A stretch of 64,000 bases of DNA from positions 2,790,001 through 2,854,000 of the forward strand of contig NZ_AP022610.1 of assembly GCF_010729665.1 (NCBI RefSeq). The letters are read 5' to 3'. The notes below the pieces were generated by a model, which saw only the letters and a program-made list of their open reading frames with translations, was not told where the DNA came from and ran no database searches. A program made the translations under genes and the position numbers. The stretch is from Mycolicibacterium madagascariense (GTDB taxonomy: Bacteria; Actinomycetota; Actinomycetes; Mycobacteriales; Mycobacteriaceae). Each line of letters opens with the position of its first letter. Within the stretch, counting starts at the first letter, position 1. Shown piece after piece: positions 57,123 to 64,000 of this stretch.

Positions 57123-57466
57123 CACTCGACGACGCCATCGCCCGCCGACTCAAGCGCAACGCCGACGGTCTGGTCGCGGCGGTGGCGCAGGAGCGGGGGA
57201 CTGGCCAGGTGCTCATGGTCGCGTGGATGGACGACGACGCGCTGGCGCAGACGCTCGCCACGCGCAAGGCCACCTACTTCTCGCGCTCGCGTGGGCAGCA
57301 GTGGGTCAAGGGCGAGACGTCGGGACACACTCAGTACGTGCATTCGGTGCGGCTGGACTGCGATGGCGACACCGTGCTGCTGGAGGTCGACCAGGTCGGA
57401 GCGGCCTGCCACACCGGCGAGCACACGTGCTTCGACGCCGACCAACTCCTGACGCCCGAGACCTGA
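57119..57466 (+). CDS. hisI: Phosphoribosyl-AMP cyclohydrolase
   Basis: A 115-residue zinc enzyme that opens the adenine ring of phosphoribosyl-[34 protein letters not shown] and [15 protein letters not shown] supply metal-binding Asp and Cys residues. Single-domain form without the HisE pyrophosphohydrolase. Last gene of this his operon; a hairpin follows at 57537. Confidence 0.96.
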   Translation: MTLDDAIARRLKRNADGLVAAVAQERGTGQVLMVAWMDDDALAQTLATRKATYFSRSRGQQWVKGETSGHTQYVHSVRLDCDGDTVLLEVDQVGAACHTGEHTCFDADQLLTPET

Positions 57467-57536
57467 CCCGCGGGCCATTCCCGGGCGAGCCATCCCGCGC
57501 GCCACCCCCGCGAGCAGACGCCAATGTGCGCGACAC

Positions 57537-57562
57537 GCCGCGGTAAAGAGCACCTTTGCGGC
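57537..57562. terminator. Bidirectional hairpin between hisI and the flavin reductase gene
   Basis: GCCGC-(GGT)-AAAG and CTTT-GCGGC form a 9-bp stem with a 3-base bulge. It lies between convergent stops at 57466 and 57580, where a terminator is expected. Confidence 0.5.
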
Positions 57563-57579
57563 TGTTCGCGGGACCGAAG

Positions 57580-58212
57580 CTAGCCGCTGTCGTCGGGCCG
57601 TTCCATCGCGAACATGGCGTCGGGCACGATCTCGGCGTAGTCGGCGGGCCCTCCCGCGCGCAGAATCGGATGGGCGGCCGCCGTGTCGTACACCCCGTCG
57701 ACCAACAGGTGCTCGTCGATGTGCACGGCGATCACCTCACCGAGCACCAGCCAGCTCTCGACGTCCTGGCCGTTCGCGTCGCGCAGCTGAATGAGCTGTG
57801 TCAGTTGGCATTCGAAGTTGACCGGGCTCTCGAGCACCCGCGGCGGCGTCACCGCGATCGAGGGCACCGGCGTCAGGCCGCCGCGGACGAACTCGTCACC
57901 GTCGGCGGGTAGGGACGCCGAGGTCTCGTTCATCTTCTCGGCGATGGCGCGGGTGGCCAGGTTCCAGACGAACTGACCGGTGGCCTCGGCGTTGGCGACG
58001 GAGTCCTTCCAGCCCACCGACGAGAACCCGATGATCGGCGGGTGATAGTTGAACGCGTTGAAGAAGCTGTAGGGCGCCAGGTTGCGCGCACCCGTGGCGC
58101 TGACCGTGGAGATCCATCCGATGGGGCGCGGTCCAACGATGGCGTTGAGCGGGTCGTGGGGGAGCCCGCTGCCGTCGGCGACGCGGTAGCTGTAGGCGTG
58201 GGGACCGGCCAT
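57580..58212 (-). CDS. Flavin reductase-like (split-barrel FMN-binding) protein
   Basis: A 210-residue protein. The segment AIVGPRPIGWISTVSATGAR then LAPYSFFNAFNYHPPIIGFS is the FMN-binding signature of the flavin-reductase-like family with the NPxT-type loop. It probably reduces flavins or acts as an FMN oxidoreductase; the partner is unknown. It starts 2 bp after the ABC ATPase stop, so it is co-transcribed with that gene and bcp. Confidence 0.85.
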   Translation of the reverse strand: MAGPHAYSYRVADGSGLPHDPLNAIVGPRPIGWISTVSATGARNLAPYSFFNAFNYHPPIIGFSSVGWKDSVANAEATGQFVWNLATRAIAEKMNETSASLPADGDEFVRGGLTPVPSIAVTPPRVLESPVNFECQLTQLIQLRDANGQDVESWLVLGEVIAVHIDEHLLVDGVYDTAAAHPILRAGGPADYAEIVPDAMFAMERPDDSG

Positions 58213-58214
58213 CG

Positions 58215-59012
58215 TCAAACCTCCATCCGGGTCGCCTTGGCCCGCGCCGTCCAGCGGCCGTCGTCGTACCCCACATGCACGGGGTGCGAGAACGCCGCCG
58301 TCACGTTGTCCGTGGTGACGGTGGCGAGTGCGGTGCCACTGGCCACGGTGCGGCCCTCGGCGATCAGCAGTGCGTGCGTGGTGGTGCTCGGCAGTTCCTC
58401 GAGATGGTGGGTGACGAGGATGGACGCGACGTCGGGATGTGCCTCGCCGAGGGAGTCGATCGTCTCCAGGAGTTGTTCGCGCGCCGCCACGTCGAGCCCG
58501 GTCGACGGCTCGTCGAGGAGCAGGAGCCGCGGGCCCGCGATGAGTGCGCGCGCGATCAGCGTGCGGCCGCGCTCGCCCTGCGACAGGGTCGGCCACGTGC
58601 TGTCGGCGATGCGGCGCAGACCGACCGTGTCGATCATGGCGTCGGCCCGGGCGACGTCGTCGGCGGTCGGCGTCCAACGAAGCGGGAGGTCGTTGGTGCC
58701 GGTGATGCCGGTGAAGACGACCTCGCGCACGGTGCGCGGGTGCTGCAGCCGGTGACGCGGGTTGACGTGACCGATGGACCGCCGCAGGGTCGCCAGGTCG
58801 GTCCGTCCCATCTGTTCACCCAGTACCCGGACGCTGCCGGAGGTGGGAAACGTGACCGCGCCGCAGAAGCCGAGCAGTGTGCTCTTGCCCGCCCCGTTGG
58901 GTCCCAGCAGCGCCCAGTGCTCGCCTTCGTTCACGGTCAGCGAGATGCCGTCGATGATCTGCTTGCCGTCGCGCCGGAAGGTCACGTCGGCAAGCTGCAG
59001 AACGGGTTTCAC
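58215..59012 (-). CDS. ABC transporter ATP-binding protein, no permease nearby
   Basis: A 265-residue ATPase. Walker A GPNGAGKSTLL is at about residues 37-47, signature LSQGERGRTL near 145 and Walker B LLLLDEPSTGLD near 167. The type resembles YlmA-like solitary ATPases. No membrane partner is encoded nearby, so it may pair with an unlinked permease or act on the ribosome or other soluble target. It overlaps the bcp gene by four bases. Confidence 0.9.
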   Translation of the reverse strand: MKPVLQLADVTFRRDGKQIIDGISLTVNEGEHWALLGPNGAGKSTLLGFCGAVTFPTSGSVRVLGEQMGRTDLATLRRSIGHVNPRHRLQHPRTVREVVFTGITGTNDLPLRWTPTADDVARADAMIDTVGLRRIADSTWPTLSQGERGRTLIARALIAGPRLLLLDEPSTGLDVAAREQLLETIDSLGEAHPDVASILVTHHLEELPSTTTHALLIAEGRTVASGTALATVTTDNVTAAFSHPVHVGYDDGRWTARAKATRMEV

Positions 59013-59464
59013 CGGGATCGCAGTGTCGCGAGCGCCTTGTCGGCGTGGCTGTCCATGCTGATCTCGCTGGCGATGACGTCGAGCACGGTGCGGTCGGTGT
59101 CGATGACGAACGTGACGCGCTTGACGGGCATCAGCTTGCCGAGTAGCCCGCGCTTGACGCCGAACTGGGCCGCCACGGTGCCGTCGACGTCCGACAGCAG
59201 CGGGTAGTCGAACTGCTGCTGGTCGGCGAACGTGGCCTGCTTCTGCACGGCATCGGTGGAGATGCCGACGCGATGGGCCCCGACGGCGGCGAACTCCGAG
59301 GCGAGATCGCGAAAGTGGCAGGCCTCCTTGGTGCAGCCGGGGGTCATCGCTGCCGGATAGAAGAACAGCACGACCGGGCCGTCGGCAAGCAGGCTCGTCA
59401 GGCTGCGGACGGTGCCGGTCTGGTCCGGCAGTTCGAAATCGTCGACCCGGTCGCCCTTCTTCAT
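59009..59464 (-). CDS. bcp: Peroxiredoxin (bacterioferritin comigratory protein type)
   Basis: A 151-residue thiol peroxidase. The peroxidatic Cys is in [17 protein letters not shown] (C46 or so), with a second Cys five residues on that may resolve the sulfenate. [20 protein letters not shown] is conserved with the mycobacterial BcpB. A GTG at 59473 is an alternative start. Divergent from trpE with about 40 bp between. Confidence 0.92.
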   Translation of the reverse strand: MKKGDRVDDFELPDQTGTVRSLTSLLADGPVVLFFYPAAMTPGCTKEACHFRDLASEFAAVGAHRVGISTDAVQKQATFADQQQFDYPLLSDVDGTVAAQFGVKRGLLGKLMPVKRVTFVIDTDRTVLDVIASEISMDSHADKALATLRSR

Positions 59465-59505
59465 GGGTGTCACGCTACGCGACGGGGGTCTGGGAGGATC
59501 GACCC

Positions 59506-61023
59506 GTGCACACCACCGCCAACACCACCTCCCGCGAGGACTTCCGGGCGCTGGCCGCCGAGCACCGCGTCGTCCCGGTGACCCGAAAGGTGCTCGCGGA
59601 CAGCGAGACGCCGCTCTCGGCGTATCGAAAGCTCGCCGCCAACCGCCCGGGCACGTTCCTGCTCGAGTCGGCGGAGAACGGGCGGTCGTGGTCGCGATGG
59701 TCGTTCATTGGGGCGGGCGCCCCCTCGGCGTTGACGGTCCGCGGCGACGACGCCGTGTGGCTGGGCGTCACGCCGCAGGGCGCGCCCAGTGGCGGCGATC
59801 CGCTGGAGGCGGTGCGCGCCACGCTGAGCGTCCTGGAGACCGCGACGCTGCCCGGGTTGCCGCCGCTGTCGAGCGGCCTGGTGGGCTTCTTCGCCTACGA
59901 CATGGTCCGCAGGCTGGAACGCCTGCCCGAGCTGGCCGTGGACGACCTGCAGCTGCCCGACATGCTGCTGCTGCTCGCCACCGACATCGCCGCGGTCGAC
60001 CACCACGAGGGCACCATCACCCTCATCGCCAACGCGGTGAACTGGAACGGCACCGACGAGCACGTCGACGAGGCCTACGACGACGCCCTCGCCCGGCTCG
60101 AGGTGATGACCGCCGCGCTCGGTGAGCCGTTGCCCTCGGCGGTCGCGACGTTCAGCAGACCCGCCCCCGAGCACCGCGCTCAGCGCACCGTCGAGGAGTA
60201 CACGGCCATCGTGGACAAGCTCGTCGGCGACATCGCGGCAGGGGAGGCCTTCCAGGTGGTGCCGTCGCAACGCTTCGAGATGGACACCTCAGCCGACCCG
60301 ATCGACGTCTACCGCATGCTGCGGGTCACCAACCCCAGCCCCTACATGTATCTGCTCAACGTGCCGAATGAAATTGGGGGACTTGACTTCTCGATCGTCG
60401 GCTCGAGCCCCGAGGCGCTCGTCACCGTCAGCGACGGCAAGGCGACGACTCATCCGATCGCCGGCACCCGTTGGCGCGGGGCCGACGAGGAGGAGGACCT
60501 CCTGCTCGAAAAGGAGCTCCTGAGCGACGAGAAGGAACGCGCCGAGCACCTCATGCTGGTCGATCTCGGCCGCAACGATCTGGGCCGGGTGTGCATACCC
60601 GGCACCGTTCGCGTCGAGGACTACAGCCACATCGAGCGCTACAGCCACGTCATGCACCTGGTGTCGACGGTGACCGGCCACCTGGCCGAGGGCAAGACCG
60701 CACTCGACGCCGTGACGGCGTGCTTTCCCGCGGGCACCCTGTCCGGAGCTCCGAAGGTGCGGGCGATGCAGCTCATCGAAGAGGTCGAGAAGACCCGCCG
60801 CGGTCTCTACGGCGGCGTGCTGGGCTACCTGGACTTCGCGGGCAACGCCGACTTCGCGATCGCCATCCGCACCGCGCTCGTCCGCAACGGCACGGCCTAC
60901 GTGCAGGCGGGCGGGGGCGTGGTCGCCGACTCCAACGGTCCCTACGAGTACACCGAGGCGTCGAACAAGGCCAAGGCCGTGCTCAACGCGATCGCGGCCG
61001 CAGCGACGCTGGCGCAGCCGTGA
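59506..61023 (+). CDS. trpE: Anthranilate synthase component I
   Basis: A 505-residue chorismate-using enzyme. The N-terminal [20 protein letters not shown] includes the tryptophan feedback site (LLES-x10-S); [35 protein letters not shown] and [18 protein letters not shown] are active-site motifs. GTG start with GGGAGG 8 bases upstream. The TrpG glutaminase is not in this window. Its stop overlaps the next gene by four bases. Confidence 0.97.
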   Translation: MHTTANTTSREDFRALAAEHRVVPVTRKVLADSETPLSAYRKLAANRPGTFLLESAENGRSWSRWSFIGAGAPSALTVRGDDAVWLGVTPQGAPSGGDPLEAVRATLSVLETATLPGLPPLSSGLVGFFAYDMVRRLERLPELAVDDLQLPDMLLLLATDIAAVDHHEGTITLIANAVNWNGTDEHVDEAYDDALARLEVMTAALGEPLPSAVATFSRPAPEHRAQRTVEEYTAIVDKLVGDIAAGEAFQVVPSQRFEMDTSADPIDVYRMLRVTNPSPYMYLLNVPNEIGGLDFSIVGSSPEALVTVSDGKATTHPIAGTRWRGADEEEDLLLEKELLSDEKERAEHLMLVDLGRNDLGRVCIPGTVRVEDYSHIERYSHVMHLVSTVTGHLAEGKTALDAVTACFPAGTLSGAPKVRAMQLIEEVEKTRRGLYGGVLGYLDFAGNADFAIAIRTALVRNGTAYVQAGGGVVADSNGPYEYTEASNKAKAVLNAIAAAATLAQP

Positions 61024-61625
61024 CCCGTGTCGCGCAGGTACTGCTGGTGCTCTCGGCGCTGGCGCTGTGGGCGGCATCGCGCCTGCCGTGGGTCGACGTG
61101 ACCTCCTCCGACGGTCTCGGACGGCCGAGGATGACGACGCTCAACGGTGCGACGTGGTCGACCCCGCTGGTGCCGCTGGCGCTCGTCGCGCTTGCCGCCG
61201 CCGTGGCGGCGCTGGCCGTGCGTGGCTGGGTGCTGCGACTCATCGCGTCGCTGGTGGCGGTCGCCACGTTCGGAATGGGCTACGTCGGCATCGGCTTCTG
61301 GATGACCCGCGACGTCGCGCCGCGGGCCGTGGAGTTGGCGCAAATCCCCGTGACCGCGTTGCTCAGGGCGCAGCGGCACTACGGCGGCGCCGTCCTCGTG
61401 CTGATCGGCGCCGTCGGCGCGCTGGCGGGTGCGGTGCTGCTGGTGCGCTCGGCGGCCTCGGCCGGCGCACGGGGGGCGACGACGCCGGGAAAGTATCTGG
61501 CACCGGCGGCCAAGCGGGAGGCCGCTCGGCAGGAGAAGGCCGGGGACGGAATGTCCGAGCGAATGATCTGGGATGCGCTCGACGAGGGACGCGACCCGAC
61601 CGGTCCGGACAACGAGGGGCGGTGA
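61020..61625 (+). CDS. Trp biosynthesis-associated membrane protein
   Basis: A 201-residue protein with about four helices (residues 3-20, 48-66, 70-98 and 122-143) and a cytoplasmic tail with [20 protein letters not shown]. It matches the actinobacterial family always found between trpE and trpC. The function is unknown; it may be a transporter or assembly factor. GTG start overlaps the trpE stop. Confidence 0.88.
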   Translation: MTRVAQVLLVLSALALWAASRLPWVDVTSSDGLGRPRMTTLNGATWSTPLVPLALVALAAAVAALAVRGWVLRLIASLVAVATFGMGYVGIGFWMTRDVAPRAVELAQIPVTALLRAQRHYGGAVLVLIGAVGALAGAVLLVRSAASAGARGATTPGKYLAPAAKREAARQEKAGDGMSERMIWDALDEGRDPTGPDNEGR

Positions 61626-61709
61626 CGGCCGGTGCGGGATTGGCGACTACCCTTTCACCGGATAGAGCATCTGGGGTCTTCCGGGTGGCATGAAGGGAAG
61701 CGGCGGCTG

Positions 61710-62528
61710 ATGAGTGCGGGGAATGTGCTCGACTCCATCATCGAGGGAGTCCGGGCCGACGTTGCCGCTCGCGAGGCCGTGGTCAGCTTGGGCGACGTCA
61801 AGCAGAAGGCCAAGGACGCTCGCCCCGCCCTCGACGTGCTGGCCGCTCTGCGCGCCGACGGCATCGGCGTCATCGCCGAGGTCAAGCGGGCCAGTCCCTC
61901 GCGCGGCGCGCTCGCCAACATCTCCGACCCGGCCAAGCTCGCCCGCGCCTACGAGGACGGCGGCGCCAGGGTGATCAGCGTCCTGACCGAGGAGCGCCGC
62001 TTCCACGGATCGCTCGATGATCTCGACGCCGTGCGCGCCGCGGTGAGGATCCCGGTGCTGCGCAAGGACTTCATCGTGGGCCCGTACCAGATCCACGAGG
62101 CCCGCGCCCACGGCGCCGACATGCTGCTGCTGATCGTCGCGGCCCTGGCGCAGCCCGCCCTGGCATCGATGATCGACCGCACCGAGTCGCTCGGCATGAC
62201 GGCCCTCGTCGAGGTGCACACCGAGGAGGAAGCCGACCGTGCGTTGCAAGCCGGAGCCCGCGTGATCGGCGTCAACGCACGCGATCTGAAGACCCTCGAG
62301 GTCGATCGCGACTGCTTCGCGCGCATCGCGCCGGGACTGCCGTCCAGCGTCATCCGCATCGCCGAATCGGGAGTGCGCGGGACCGCGGACCTCCTCGCCT
62401 ACGCCGGAGCGGGCGCCGACGCCGTCCTCGTCGGCGAGGGTCTGGTCACCAGTGGCGATCCGCGCACCGCCGTCGCCGATCTCGTCACCGCAGGAACGCA
62501 TCCGTCCTGCCCGAAACCCTCGCGCTGA
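61710..62528 (+). CDS. trpC: Indole-3-glycerol phosphate synthase
   Basis: A 272-residue beta/alpha barrel. [15 protein letters not shown] (catalytic Lys and Glu), [27 protein letters not shown] and IAESGVRG are the family motifs. The ATG at 61710 is supported by GAAGGGAAG upstream. An in-frame extension from a GTG at 61632 contains two Trp codons but is probably leader DNA. Decarboxylates and closes CDRP to indole glycerol phosphate. Confidence 0.97.
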   Translation: MSAGNVLDSIIEGVRADVAAREAVVSLGDVKQKAKDARPALDVLAALRADGIGVIAEVKRASPSRGALANISDPAKLARAYEDGGARVISVLTEERRFHGSLDDLDAVRAAVRIPVLRKDFIVGPYQIHEARAHGADMLLLIVAALAQPALASMIDRTESLGMTALVEVHTEEEADRALQAGARVIGVNARDLKTLEVDRDCFARIAPGLPSSVIRIAESGVRGTADLLAYAGAGADAVLVGEGLVTSGDPRTAVADLVTAGTHPSCPKPSR

Positions 62529-62532
62529 GATA

Positions 62533-63797
<1,265 letters not shown>

Positions 63798-63801
<4 letters not shown>

Positions 63802-64000
63802 CCGCCAACGGCTTGGCTGACGTCTTCTCCTCCTGCCGCGCCGAGAATCGTGCGGCACTCATCGGGTACCTCCCGACGGGCTTCCCCGACGTCGAGGCGT
63901 CGATCTCGGCCATGACGGCGATGGTCGAAAGTGGTTGTGATGTCATCGAAGTCGGCGTCGCCTACTCCGACCCCGGGATGGACGGTCCGACCATCGCGGC
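63798..64000 (+). CDS. trpA: Tryptophan synthase alpha subunit, N-terminal part
   Basis: The first 67 residues are visible and the frame runs off the window. [19 protein letters not shown] and [18 protein letters not shown] are the TrpA N-terminal signatures; the catalytic Glu is E51 or so in DVIEVG and Asp in YSDP. The ATG overlaps the trpB stop by four bases (ATGA). Cleaves indole glycerol phosphate to indole, passed to TrpB. Confidence 0.95.

Noticed and set aside
61632..61709. In-frame Trp-containing extension of trpC as a leader peptide or attenuator
   Set aside because: It has only two separated Trp codons, is in frame with trpC and shows no terminator/antiterminator pair.

Overview
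The window reads as chromosomal DNA of a high-GC actinobacterium of the family Mycobacteriaceae, most likely a Mycolicibacterium-type species. Gene content and order from ileS to trpA follow the Mycobacterium tuberculosis interval I remember as about Rv1536 to Rv1613. The genus is inferred from synteny, from protein similarity judged by eye and from a PGRS-repeat protein. I cannot name the species.

Layout. 1-8.4 kb is an accessory, envelope-type region: a partial polysaccharide pyruvyl transferase, a DrrABC-like ABC exporter, two glycosyltransferases, a fatty-acyl-AMP ligase and a seven-helix membrane protein. 8.4-9.5 kb holds a small HTH protein and a divergent half-condensation-domain protein around a clear palindrome. 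9.5-20.5 kb has a T-box leader and ileS, an opposing block (S4 protein, WS/DGAT-like protein, DUF2505 protein, secreted protein), then dinB, ansA, lspA, an RluA-type synthase and rarD. 20.9-27.3 kb has a TetR regulator, dnaE1, ilvA and two small unknown genes. 27.3-35.6 kb is an acyltransferase-treX-treY-treZ block that turns glycogen-type glucan into trehalose. 35.7-41.9 kb is the biotin region: bioA, bioF, bioD, a BioQ-type repressor, bioB and bsaP, with two matching operator/promoter elements. 41.9-47.5 kb has a lipase, an NrtR-type repressor and the nadABC operon. 47.5-51 kb is an island with 41-bp tandem palindromes, an IS30-family element, a signal-peptide PGRS protein and an F420-type nitroreductase-family protein. 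51-57.5 kb is hisDCBHA-impA-hisFI. 57.6-59.5 kb has a flavin reductase, a lone ABC ATPase and a Bcp peroxiredoxin. 59.5-64 kb is trpE, a Trp-associated membrane gene, trpC, trpB and the start of trpA.

The genes work mainly as amino-acid and cofactor operons (Ile, His, Trp, NAD, biotin) with 4-base ATGA/GTGA overlaps that suggest translational coupling. Several promoters look leaderless, with a TANNNT box 6-7 nt before the start codon. The regulatory DNA is rich: a translational T-box, an NrtR box, two BioQ boxes and several palindromes with no assigned regulator. No trpF is seen, so the HisA protein is probably the dual-function PriA. No tRNA, rRNA or CRISPR array was seen.
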